A DNA stretch of 64,000 nt from Akebia trifoliata (lineage: Eukaryota > Streptophyta > Magnoliopsida > Ranunculales > Lardizabalaceae): the NCBI GenBank assembly GCA_017979445.1, contig CM030706.1, forward strand, positions 18,276,967-18,340,966, in the 5' to 3' direction. The translations under genes and the position numbers were made by a program. Each line of letters begins with the position of its first letter. Within the stretch, counting starts at the first letter, position 1. The notes under the pieces are model-generated. The model was not told the DNA's origin, did not search any database, and worked only from the letters and a program-made list of their open reading frames with translations. Of the stretch, positions 45,830 to 57,347 are shown in pieces.

Positions 45830-46085
45830 TCTTTCCTCTCCCCCCCCCCTCTTTATTTTTTCAATAATATCCTTCTAATTTTACTCTCTTTCATCTTTTA
45901 CGTCATTTTCAATAATACCCCTCTAACTTTACTGTCTTTTCTCTTTTACCCCCTTTAACCACTTTTTTTTACTCATCTCCCACTTTCTTAATAATACCTT
46001 TCAAACGTTATTATTATTATTTTTTTTACCCCGTTAATCTCAATATTTTTTAATAATACCCTTCCAACTCTATTTTTTTTTTACT
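45830..46085 (+). repeat. CT-rich imperfect tandem repeat
   Basis: About four diverged copies, each with a (t)caataatacc(c)tt core followed by a T-rich and CCCC block, with a spacing of about 60-70 bp. A C run at 45838-45848 lies at the left edge. Confidence 0.6.
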
Positions 46086-46149
46086 CCCCATAACCTTAAA
46101 GAGGATGCTCGAGCCATAGACATAGACCAAGTATAGTATATATATTAGA

Positions 46150-46645
46150 GGTGCAACTTGGTTCGGTTTGAGTTAAAATTGGAACCTAACCAATATAGGT
46201 CAGTTCCACTAATTAAGAACCAGAACTGAACCAAATTCCATTGCAACCAAATCAAACTAAAGTCGATTTGGTTCGGCTTGGTTTTATGGATTGCTAATAT
46301 TCTATAAATTGTAAGTAATATTTTTTTTAATGAAAAAAATAAACATATAATAAAAAAACTTCATACAATAAATTACTAATTTATCCATCAAAAGTCATTA
46401 GTTTATCCATAAAATATCAGTAATCTATGTCCTAATTGCTAAAATAATTCAAAATAATTATTAAATAAATATATATTTATTTATTGCATAAGGGTTTGAT
46501 TCTATACAAGTTTGATCTGATTCTTCATTTTCATGACTTGGAACTAAACTGTTACTTGTTCCAAATCAAACTAAACCACCTCGAAGCTATCAATTTAGTT
46601 TGATTCTCAGTTTGTACCAGACCAAGTTGATATATATATGGGGAA
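46150..46645. mobile_element. Possible small MITE
   Basis: The left part gcaacttggttcggttt and the reverse of the right part (caacttggtctggtac) are partly inverted, and several ggttcggtt-type motifs lie inside. Borders and target duplication are not resolved. Confidence 0.35.
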
Positions 46646-46679
46646 TGCTAACATCCAAGATCTTATGGGAGGACATTAG

Positions 46680-48415
46680 TGTAGACACCCCATTTTTGCA
46701 TTCGCCTGATTAATCAACGTGTCAACCCGATCGCAACGGTTTCCAATGATAGATGATTATTCCAATGCCTTATTTTGATACCAGATATGTTTCAAAAATC
46801 CGGATGAGGTATCTCGAAATGACAAAACTGTAGAAACCACGTTACGCTAGGAAAATATAACCCAAAAACATAGAAATCATCATCTTGCAGATAAAAAGAA
46901 GCTTTACGATAAAAGTTACTAAAAAAATGATTAAATTACCAAAATACCCCTAACATCAAAACAGCCCTAGAGCCTACGTTACGTTTAGGAAAATCCATTC
47001 AAATACATAAAACAACAAATCAAAACCAATTAAAGCATTTCGCCAATTTTCACAGAATTTGACAAAATTACGAAAATACCCCTCATAAAGTTCACGACCA
47101 TTCCACACAAAATTTTTTATAAATGATACAAACCAATATTTTCATTGAATTTCTTATGAAAAATCGATTCTAAAACATCATAGAACATCAAAAATCGACT
47201 TGCAACACAAAAAGTCCTCTTTGAGGGCAAAACGATAATTTTACAATTTTTATAAGTAAAATTTTTGAAATTAATAAATAAAACATTAAATAATTAAAGT
47301 GAAACATTAATAAAATTAATTTAAAATTTTGAACAAAAAAAATCGATCAATCAAGTTCTCAGGCAAAATTGTTGATGGTTGCCAAGATATTTATTCAAGG
47401 ACCCCTCAATTTGGGGGTCCAAAGAATTAAAGATATAATAGAGGGGGGTTCTCCAAAAAATTAAATTCAGTCAAGTAAGACTAAAGTCAAGATATTAAAG
47501 TCAATCAAGTAAGACTAAAGTCAAAATTAAAGTCAATCAAGTAAGACTAAAGTCAAGATATTAAAGTCAATCAAGTAAGACTAAAGTTAAAATCTTAAAG
47601 TCAATCAAATAACACCAAAAGTCAAAATCCTAATAGAGTTCTAATTAAATAATAATTCTATTTAATAATCCTAATTAAATAATAACTCTATTTAATAGAA
47701 TTCTAATTAAAATATAACTCTACATAAAATAATTGTAATTAAAATATAACTCTAACTAAAAGAATTATAATTAAACACTAATTCTATCTAAACAAACACT
47801 TAAAAAATCTATATATAGGGGTCTTTACACCCTATTTTCATATCAAATAAAAAATCCTAAAAGAAGTAGGTCAAAAAGCTTTCCTAGCCTCCCATAAACC
47901 CTAATTTTGAAGCCCCAACTCCTTACCTAATACCCATACTTCGATTTTGACTTGAAAAACACCTATAAGCCTTTCAAAAACACCCCAAAATCTATAAAAA
48001 ATTCGAAGAATCTAGATTCAAGAAAGAGATACCTTGCCTCAGAAATTAGAAATCAGATCCGAAGACAGAACGAAGCAAGGAATACGGTACAAGGAGTGAT
48101 TTTATCAGATCTGAGGGAATAGAATCGTTGCATTTCGAAGGTAAAATTTCTTTTATTTTTTTTGTCTAGGTTTTTTGTTAGCAATGTAGTCTTATTTGGG
48201 ATAAGTAGAGACCGGCATTGGTTGGGCGGGGTTGGTGCCTAATACCTTCCAACCCCGTAATGTGATCCCCGGATTCAATTTTTCTTCAGTAGATTAGTTT
48301 CTTTATCCGTTTAGAGTCAGTATCCGGTTCCTAGACTGTAATAACTAGGTGACGACTCCCAAACCTCAAAGGTCAAAAGCGGATCCGCGCACCCCGTGGA
48401 TCGAGGGCGCTTTCA
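46680..48415 (+). repeat. 5' LTR (E) of element 2
   Basis: It runs TGTAGACACC to GCGCTTTCA (1736 bp) and is followed directly by a primer site, which fixes the sense direction of the family. A TATA box TATATATAGGGG is at 47810-47821. Four repeats with core gtcaatcaagtaagactaaa lie at about 47465-47600. Confidence 0.95.
47810..47821 (+). promoter_or_regulatory. TATA box of LTR E
   Basis: TATATATAGGGG lies about 600 bp before the LTR end; the equivalent box is TATAAATAGGRG in the other copies. Confidence 0.6.
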
Positions 48416-48416
48416 G

Positions 48417-48432
48417 TGGCGACTCCACTGGG
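48417..48432 (+). other. Primer-binding site of element 2, tRNA-Arg
   Basis: TGGCGACTCCACTGGG lies one base after the LTR and pairs with 16 bases of the 3' end (including CCA) of plant tRNA-Arg. It is the least decayed primer site of this family in the window. Confidence 0.9.
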
Positions 48433-48642
48433 CACTATTGAGGATCATACTTGAAAAACCCCAAGTATGGGAAGCATTGCCAGGATGACCTAGTTTTTTT
48501 TATTTAGTTCGATTTATTTTATTTGTTTATTTATTTATTTTTGTGACTTGATTGTGGATGATTTTGGATATTTTTGTCCAATTAAGGGTCACTTTTTGAT
48601 GACCCTTAAATAATGAAAGATTCAAATTGACATATGAAAAGG

Positions 48643-49401
48643 ATGAAATGATGAAGGTTGGGATAGCAATGTTAAAACATTTTTACAGAATATTCTAGTG
48701 AGAATTAAGTCTGAGCACCTATTAATAAAACGTAAATGCCATTGAGTAAATTAATTTAGAACCTGAATTCACTCGATTTTGTTATCGGGAGCCTTGGATA
48801 TCATCGATGCAAGTTCAATATGTAAATCTGGAATTGTTGCTGAATTAAGGTTGGGACAGCAATGTTAAAATATTCTTCCAGAACATTCTAGTCAGAATTA
48901 GGTCTGGGCACTTGTTATTAAAACGTAGATCCCATCGAGTAGATTAATTTAGAATTTGAATTCACTCGATTTCGTTATCGGGAGCCTTAGATATCATCGA
49001 TGCAAGTTCAATATGTAAATCTGGAATTGTTGCTGAATTAAGGTTGGCACAACAATGTTAAAATATTTTTACAGAATATTCTAATCAGAATTAAGTATGG
49101 GTACCTATTAATAAAACGTAGATCTCATCGAGTAGATTAATTTAGAACCTGAATTCACTCAATTTCGTTAACGGGAGTCTTGGATATCATCGATACAAGT
49201 TCAATATGTAAATCTGGAATTGTTACTGAATGAAGGTTGGGACAGCAATGTTAAAACATTTTTATAGAACATTATAGTCAGAATTAGGTCTGGGCACCTA
49301 TTAATAAAATGTAGATCCGATCGAGTATATTAATTTAGAATCTAAATTCACTTGAGTTCGTTATCGGGAGCCTTAGATATCATTGATGCAAGTTCAGATT
49401 G
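48643..49401 (+). repeat. 193-bp tandem array in leader of element 2, about 4 units
   Basis: Units start with the marker ggttgg at 48656, 48849, 49042 and 49235 (spacing exactly 193 each). Each contains cagcaatgttaaaa, attaataaaacgtaga and atcgatgcaagttca. The array has no counterpart at the equivalent place in element 1. Confidence 0.9.
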
Positions 49402-51613
49402 TATTTTTCTAATTCACAAAAAATTCGAATTTATCTAGTGCTAACACAGTTAATGTTCCTGAGAGCGAGCTCATTTGGCACTAGGATCTTTCTCTTTGAT
49501 TTTCTTTTGGGATGTGTTTTTAGTTTTTTTTTTATAATTGAAAAAAAAGAGAGGGTTCATCGCTCCTCATCTCAACAATTATCATTCTATCATCAATGTA
49601 ACATCTATTGGAATCTCGATTTATTTTGAATCACCCAAAAGTGATCATTGATTGGACCTTAAAAATTATAAAAATTATGCCTATTGCAATGTTTGGGTTT
49701 GATCACTTATTCTATGCCATGATCATTAATTGATTTGACATTGATCTTGGTCAGATATATAGTTGATGTGCTTATTGGTGATTTAATGATGTTATTGGAT
49801 TGGTATTTATTTTGGCTAATATTCATATGGTATCAATGTGTGATGATATGATCAGGCCCATGGGCCCATTTATTTGAAAAGGCCCCGGGCACACCCCATC
49901 ATGTTTTGCACACACCACATGCACGTTTACTGTTGTGCACGCTTGCATGTCCCATATAGCCAACGTGGCACTAGTGTGTGGCCCGGTCTCTTCGGAGATG
50001 CGACATCATTCATGAAAATCACAACTCCAGTCACGTACCTTAGGGTATATCAAACTGGGGCATCAGTACCGTTTGATCAGGTGACTTTGAAAGGTATATC
50101 GATGCACCCAGGCTGGAGCGACTTGAGCCTTTGACCTATTGTAAGCCACACAGTCACATGTCCCGATTGTTAACGTAGTACTAGTACGTGATCGGTTCCT
50201 TCGTGGGATGCCAAACCATTTATGAAAGCTACAACTCTTGACTCGTACCCATAGGTATATCAAAGATAATCTAAGTACATCAATTGCACTTCTTAGTCAA
50301 AATCGGTGCCTAAGCGAGATCCTGTCCCGTTGTACCAGACTGTATGAGGGGGATAGACTACGTCTATTCTAGATGAGAAGTATTTAAGTGGGCCCTTGCT
50401 CAGCATTGTGCGCCACCTCTCAACTAGGGATCAAACTGGCTATTTTTTACTTCAGAGAAGTGAGTTGAAGTTTTAGATTATCACCTATACGGTATATCAA
50501 ACCAAGTTACCACGTACCGTCTGGTATATAGGTGTACTTGGGCAAGGGTGGCTAGATAAAAATGTATTACATATAGTAAGCTGAGAGTCTAGAAACCTCC
50601 CCTGTAGGTCACGACTCGAACTTATCATGGGTGTTCCCAGGTTTTTATTAGATGGGACCTTGTGATTGATGAATATATGTGATGATGAGATCAAAATGTA
50701 CGTATGTGATCAAAATATTTTGTTATCCTCAATGATTAAGGTTTTATTTTACCTAATTAAAATGGGTGCACCGACCCAATAAAGAATCCATTTTTTACAA
50801 TAATTCATAATAACCCAGTCCATCTCGATCCAACAATCATGATGGGTCGGATCATTCAAATCAAAATGGTACTCAAACTTTTTGTTGAATTCGGACTTCC
50901 ATCCATTTTTAAAAAGGATGTTTTCCAAAAAGAAAAATGTTTTCCAAATGAAAAATATTTTCTAGAGAAAAAATGATTTTCCAGAAGAGATTATTTTCCA
51001 AAAGAAAAGAAAATGAAGGAAAAATGACTTATAAAAGATCTATTCTTTTCAAGGAAAAATGATTTATAAAAGATCTATTTTTTTCAAGGAAAAATGATTT
51101 ACAAAAATATCTATTTTTTTGCATGGACCTTGAAAAATTACTAAAATATGTTTTCCTAAAAAATGATTGTGAAAAATAATAAGATTTATGCAATAAAATT
51201 ATTTTCCTTCTGAATAATCATTACATGAATGAATTGTTTAATGGATTGGTGCACAGAATTCGATAAAATCTTAGGGTTCATTTAAAATGTTATCAAGGGG
51301 GTAACACTGAAATTGATTAGATTCACATTTGATGGGGTCTCAAGGTTTTCATTGCACCTAAGCTCAATCGTTCACTATTTTGTTAGGGTTACTAGTTCGG
51401 TCAGTTAGAACGAACGTCAATGCCAAATCAATCATAAAAAATCCTTTAGAATATCTCAACATTTCCTAGTTGTTCCTTGAAGATCATAGTGCCTTAGTCA
51501 CGCCGGTTGTAAGCAATGTCTCAGTCCTTAGTCCTAATTAAGCCCGTTGTGGGTAGTCTTGAGTTTTCATGAGTCATTTGGGTTAGTTCGAGTCTCTTTT
51601 TTTCATCAACGTC
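49402..51613 (+). other. Distal leader of element 2, non-coding
   Basis: It aligns with element 1 in reverse (6814-7250, then 5080-3500). Around 49890-49905 it shows the site, uninterrupted, into which solo LTR A inserted in element 1. No gene is seen. Confidence 0.7.
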
Positions 51614-52600
51614 ATGTCTTCTTTTCGAGCCGACTTTTTTTTTCTGTTGAGTCGAGTTAGTTTGTCGAGTCTGAAATGGTGTCAGTCGTCCCATCTAAAT
51701 TTAATTGAATAAAGAAAATTTTTGAATACCTTGAGCGCATTAACGAATTAACTAATAACTGGGTACAAGGAGAAATTCCTCTAATAAGGAACCCCTTCTT
51801 CAATGAGAAGATAAATGTCTTGCTCGAGAAACTAAAGGTCATTGACCTCAGAACAAAAATAATTCTCAAGAAATTCATATTGGAACTAACTTATCCCTAG
51901 AGGAGCACAAAAAAATGATGAATTTATTCAGAAAATTCAAAAGACTTGCTTACATGGTCCTATGAGGATATGTCGGTTAAATTTGGGTGTTGTTCAACAT
52001 GAAATATATACCCATCTTGTGAGAACACGACATGTACAAAACAGAATAGACTCACATAGTGAGAGGAGAGATTACAAAATGTATTAGTGCTGGACTTTTT
52101 TATTTTCAGATCAATGGAATAGTTGAAGTAGCCAGTAAAAATCTCAAAACAATCATCATGAAAATGTGTCATTCACACATCACACCGGGATTGGCCAGAG
52201 AAGTTACCATTTACGTTATGGACATATTACACTTCAATACAGTCTTCCACTAGAGTCACTCTAGTGTATGATATGAAAGCAATCTTATCGGTTCAAAGGG
52301 AAAATCATGTATCTCAAGGTCTTGATGGAAGTCAATTGTTAGAAACAGATTGGGTCTATCAATGGAGAGGAGTCACTCGCATGTTTGACAAGAAAGTCAA
52401 AGTCAAGGATCTAACTATCAGACTACCAAAAACAAATTTGAGCACTCTTCTTCGATCATAGGAGGAAGTTTGAACCTAATTGGAGAGATTCAATAATTAA
52501 GAAAATACTATCTGGAAAAATTGTTAGACTTCAAAATCATGATGGAATCGAATTACCAGAGTCAACCAACCTTGACCATATCAAACGGTACTACATTTAA
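51614..52600 (+). pseudogene. Pre-RT linker and integrase remnant of element 2
   Basis: The linker contains VIDLRTK (about 51838), and ends in LLTWSYEDM (51946-51972), the hallmark just before RT in Tat-lineage elements. Then RT, RNase H and most of integrase are missing. ITKCISAGL (52070 onwards) is joined to INGIVEVASKNLKTII (52111 onwards), skipping the second catalytic Asp of integrase. The C-terminal part ends in LQNHDGIELPESTNLDHIKR followed by YYI (to 52600), almost the same as in element 3. Several stops and frameshifts are present. Confidence 0.8.
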
Positions 52601-53989
52601 GGAGGCTATCTTTGGCCGAATCAATCTTCCTGCTACCCAATTCAATATCTCTTTCTCAGTCCTTTGCAATCTTTTCAAAAAAAAATTATGTCTTTTTATT
52701 CCTCAGCCCCATCACCTAACCCAGGGGATGGAAAAATTCGAACTACGTTTTAGTCTGATCCCAAAATTCTGGGGTACGTAGGCAACCTGAGAAGTTACTT
52801 CAGACCCGACCACATCAAAATAAAAAAATAGATTCCCCGACAAAGAAAAATCTAAAAAGAAAAAAATTCAAAAGAAAAAAGAAATATCATTCAAAATGTG
52901 GAAGAAAATTCAAGGAACAAGAAAACAGTTTAAAAGGAAATGCCACACAAGGGGTATTTGGGTTTTTGAGCCTCAAAATTCATTTCTTTTTATGTCCAGT
53001 CCTAAGCCTACCCATAAAAGTCCTCCTAAGTATTGTGCGAAAAAGTCAAGAAAGATAGCAAAGTATGAGCAGACAGTAACTCTAGAAGTTCAAAATGAAA
53101 AAAAAAAAAAAAAAATGAAGCCTGCTAGGTTGAAAACTCAAAAGGGCAACTTAGGCAGAAATTAAGGCAAGCTCACAAGGTTAAAAATCTGAAATGACGA
53201 CCTTGACAACAATCAGAGCAAAGAAAAGAGAAAAAATTATAAGCTCGCTAGATCGAAAACTTAAAAAGGCGATCTAGGCAAAAGCTAGAGAATGCTTGCT
53301 AGATATAAAACCTTAAAAGGCAATCTAGGCAAAACTTAGAGTAATCAATAAAAGAAAATCTTCCTTGAGTTGAGAAGCTGACAAAGTGGTGCGAGCCAAA
53401 ACCTTAGAAGGCTGAATGATCAAGTTTCAATACCTAGTTTGAACAAAATATGGACTCAGTGGATACAAGTATCTCGTCTATGATTGATCTGAAGAGTTTC
53501 ATGTCCCTAAGCGAACCGACGGGGAGAAAGAACAAATTTTATGATGAATTTCAGAAAGAAATATTTTATTCCAATTTCTTTGAGCCTGATTCAAAATCTT
53601 CAATATAAAAAGTCAAAATTAAAGGTTAAACCTTAATTGCGCTTATGGTAATCAAGGATTTCAAATTTTAATAACAAGGGCACTTCTTTTTTCTAAAAAG
53701 TACAGTTTCCCCCTTATACTAGGGGCATTTGTTTTTAAATTATGTTCAATTATCCCCAGTGTAATATTCCCTGTCAAACTAGGGGCATTTTGGTTCTAAG
53801 CCTGGTCAATTTCTACCCCAAAGGATAAGGTTAATTTGAATTAAAGGTTACCCTCTTGATAGCAATTTTGAAAACTCCTCAGATTCAAAGAGAGTTAAAA
53901 TGTTTACCGGACCTTCATAAAATCTAATTTGTTATTAAAAAAAATCAAATGTGAGGTTAATCCCCTGTTTGTTCCCTCAAAGCTTAGTT
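52601..53989 (+). other. 3' UTR of element 2 with short repeats
   Basis: It aligns with the reverse of 59720-61110 and 1000-2390. About three copies of a 50-bp unit with cores ctagatcgaaaac and ggcgatctaggcaaaa lie at 53170-53340. No gene is supported; the frame at 52896-53165 is not conserved. Confidence 0.7.
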
Positions 53990-55238
53990 CATTATTCTTT
54001 CACTCCGAGTAAGTAGAGTAGAATTTCTTAAAAAAAATTAGTTCATTACTATTTTTACCACGAGTAGGTAGAGTAAGATTCTAAAAAAAAATTAGTTCAT
54101 TACTCTTTCACTCCGAGTAGATAGAGTAGAACTTCTAAAAAAAAAATTAGTTCATTACTCTTTCACTTCGAGTAAGTAGAGTAGAACTTCCCAAAACAAT
54201 TAGTTCATTACTCTTTCACCCAGGGCAGGTAGAGTAGGACTCCCAAAACAATTAGTTCATTACTTTTTTACTCCGAGTAGGTAAAGTAGAACTTCCCAAA
54301 AAAATTAGTTCATTACTCTTTCACCCTGGGCAGGTAGAGTAGGACTCCCAAAATTATTAGTTAATTACTCTTTCATCCCGAGTAGGTAGAGTAGAACTTC
54401 CCAAAAAAAAATTAGTTCATTACTCTTTCACCCTGGGCAGGTAGAGTAGGACTCCCAAAAAAATTAGTTAATTACTCTTTCACTTTGAGTAGGTAGAATA
54501 GAACTTCCAAAAAAAAAATTAGTTCATTACTCTTTCACCCTGGGCACCTTCCCAAAAAAATTAGGTCATTACTCTTTCATTCCGAGTATGTAGAGTAGAA
54601 TTTCAAAAAATAAAAAATAAATAGTTCATTACTCTTTCACCCTGGGCAGGTAGAGTAGGACTCCCAAAAAATTAGTTCATTACTCTTTCACTTCAAGTAG
54701 GTAGAGTAGAACTTCAAAAAAAAAAAAAATTAGTTCATTACTCTTTCACTTTGGGCAGGTAGAGTAGGACTCCCAAAAAATTAGTTCATTACTCTTTCAC
54801 TACTAGTAAGTAGAGTAGAACTTCCAAAAAAAAAATTAGTTCGTTACTCTTTCACCCTGGGCAGGTAGAGTAGGACTCCCAAAAAAATTAGTTCATTACT
54901 CTTTCACTCCGAATAGGTAGAGTAGAACTTCCAAAAAAAAAATTAGTTCATTATTCTTTCACCTGAGCAGGTAGAGTAGAACTTCCCAAAAAAATTAGTT
55001 CATTACTTTTTCACTCCGAGTAGGTAGAGTAGAACTTCCCAAAAAAAATTAGTTCATTACTCTTTTATCCTGAGCAGGTAGAGTAGGACTCCCAAAAAGT
55101 TTAATTCATTACTCTTTCACTCCGAGTAGGTAGAGTAGAACTTCCCAAAAAAAAATTAGGTTATTACTCTTTCACTTCAAGTAGGTAGAGTAGAACTTCC
55201 CAAAAAGCTAAGTTTATTACTCTTTCACACAGGGTAGG
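53990..55238 (+). repeat. 52-bp tandem array in 3' UTR of element 2, about 24 units
   Basis: Each unit has ttagttcattactctttcac, then a variable five-base part, caggtagagtagga or taggtagagtagaac, and an A-run. Two unit types (ccctgggcagg...ggactccc and ctccgagtagg...gaacttcc) often alternate, giving a period of about 104 bp. One unit is shortened near 54540. Confidence 0.9.
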
Positions 55239-56972
55239 TGATAAGAATGAAAAATGTCATATTTTTCTCCTTTAATATTTAGTCCTTTATACATATTTTG
55301 TGCCTAAATGTACTCATAATTTTTTTATTTTGATTTAGGATGCAAATGGAGGTGTTAAGTGCAAAACGAAATTAATTGGGCGATTTTGGACAGTTTCAAC
55401 ATCGTTTTGTAATTTGGGCATAACTCTCTCATCCGAACTTCGATTAAGATAATTCAAAATGATGTGGAACGCTAAGAAAAAGATCTACAACTTTCGTGTT
55501 TTGAGTTTTGAGAGATACTGACTGTATAAAGGTCAAAATCGGGTTTGTAGTTACTATACGTACACTTTTGACGCGAATTTGATACGAATTTGACAAGGAT
55601 TTGATTCGGTGTATTTTCGAAAGTCTCCAAATTTGGTGCACGAAAATTCCAACTGAAAACACCACTTTCCTAATTATATTAGGACTTTATTTTTAATAAT
55701 TTTTCCTTAATTAGTCAGATTTTGATATTGTTATTGGAGGATAAGATTTAGAATATTTTTAGGAGATTTTGTAGGATTCTAAGGAGGAAAAAAAAATGAA
55801 CGGGTAAAAAAGAATAAGAAAAAGGAGGAGATCTATCTCTCTCTGTATTATTTGATTTTAATCTTTTCTTGAGGAAAGAAGAACCAGAAACTTGTGGAAC
55901 TAGGGGCCAACGAGTTGCTGTCAAGAAGAAGGAGAAGTTGCTGAAATTTTTCAGCAACGTTATTGCCAAGAAGTTTACAACGTTGCTGTTTGTATTCATT
56001 TTCAATCATCAACATCATCGCCGTGAGGAACATCACCATCAACACATCTCAAACTTCTTTGGTTATGTTAAAATGTGTAACCCTTATGACTTTTATTTAT
56101 TTTTATTATTTCAACCCTGGTTGCTATTGGATTAAAGAACATCTTGTTGGATTCTTAGTTTGGAAATATTTAATTCAATGAGTTAGTGACTTTCAGATTC
56201 ATTAATTGATGTTTTCGGATTGGTGATATGTAGACACATGAATCAGTGAATTTTAATTATGTATGCTGAATTTTCAGTTTGGTCATATTGAAAACTTTGA
56301 TATTAACAGTCATTGAAGCCATAATTGTATCTCTAATCACCTAATTGATTTAGAGTATGATTTAAAAGTGGTAAAAACTATGAACAATAGTTGTGATTTG
56401 AAAATTGCATGTTCTTTAGCCATGGACTTTTCCATAGGTTTGAAGAGTAGGTTATTGAATCATAACTCCTTTTGATCTTAATGATTTGTTTAAGAAGTTG
56501 TAAGGATACGCTGAGTATTAATTTGATTGTTTAATCAAAATAACTAGGTAATGGACTTTTCCAAAACCTTAGGGTTTATCTAAGAAGGAATTTATAAGAT
56601 GCATGATCTCTTTAGGCTTGCACTTTGATTCAATTCGGATATATAATTAATGCATAAAATTCGTTGTCTATGTTGAAGCAATTTGATTAGTCATTTAATG
56701 AATTTGATTTTCTGAATTGTGAGAGAAGGTGATCAATTGTAAATATTTATTTTTTTAATTTTTATTTTTTTAAAATCCGAATCGCCAAAATTGAAAACTC
56801 CTTAAATTTGTGTAATATGTTTGTTTCCAACTTGTTAATTAAACTAACTAAAATTTGTTATGGCTCTTTAGAATAGGAGTACCCGCAATCCCCGGCTAAT
56901 AACGATACCCTACAAAACACTTTACTACAATCTTCTATAGGGTTTATTGATGACTAAAAATATAGTCTATCA
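55239..56972 (+). mobile_element. Solo LTR, probably Athila-like, TSD GTAGG
   Basis: It runs TGATAAGAATG to ATAGTCTATCA (1734 bp) with short inverted ends. The bases gtagg occur on both sides (55234-55238 and 56973-56977). The 52-bp unit broken at 55238 resumes directly at 56973 with gtaggtagagtaggac, confirming the borders. The end part (ccgcaatccccggctaataa, then cgataccctac and atagggtttatt) resembles the 3' part of Athila LTRs; this family call is from memory of consensus features. No gene is inside. Confidence 0.85.
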
Positions 56973-57347
56973 GTAGGTAGAGTAGGACATTCAACTTTTG
57001 CTCGAATTTTTCTCAGATCTTATTTTTCTTTGTTCAAACTCAAATTTTTTCTCAGGTTTTACCCAGATTTCATATTTTGCTCAGTCACCTTACTTAGTTT
57101 TTTTTATGAATGCGCAAAATAGAAACGCACTTTTTCAAAATTAGCATCACACCAATGCACACACGTGCACTTTTGCATTAGTCAGGGATAATTTTCTAAA
57201 ATTCAATGATCTAACACCGCCAGTGAGAGCTCGCGCTCAAGGACTTGACATTTTTTTAGTTCGGGGAGAGCTTTACCCTCAAGGATCCGAACGCCTCGAC
57301 GAATTACTAAATCAGGCTGCAAAATGAATTGTCACTAGCTTTGGCAT
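56973..57347 (+). other. Last visible part of element 2 3' UTR
   Basis: It holds one 52-bp unit end and degenerate relatives of the 33-bp unit (tttttctcag). 57200-57347 is the inverse of 59082-59230 in element 3 (atgaattgtcactagctttggcat at its end). Confidence 0.75.

Larger units (their letters stand above)
46680..57347 (+). mobile_element. Element 2: non-autonomous Tat/Ogre-like element, 3' end displaced by element 3
   Basis: Order on the plus strand: 5' LTR E (46680-48415), primer site (48417-48432), leader with a 193-bp array (48643-49401) and further non-coding sequence to about 51600, a coding remnant (51614-52600), a 3' region with a 52-bp array (53990-55238) interrupted by a solo LTR, and about 370 bp more to 57347. 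There the minus-strand element 3 begins. The terminal part with polypurine tract and 3' LTR lies beyond element 3, outside the window. The candidate left target copy is attag (46675-46679). The deletions in its coding part match those of element 1. Confidence 0.85.

Noticed and set aside
53990..55238. CRISPR-like regular array
   Set aside because: Units are directly adjacent tandem copies without unique spacers, in a plant nuclear context.
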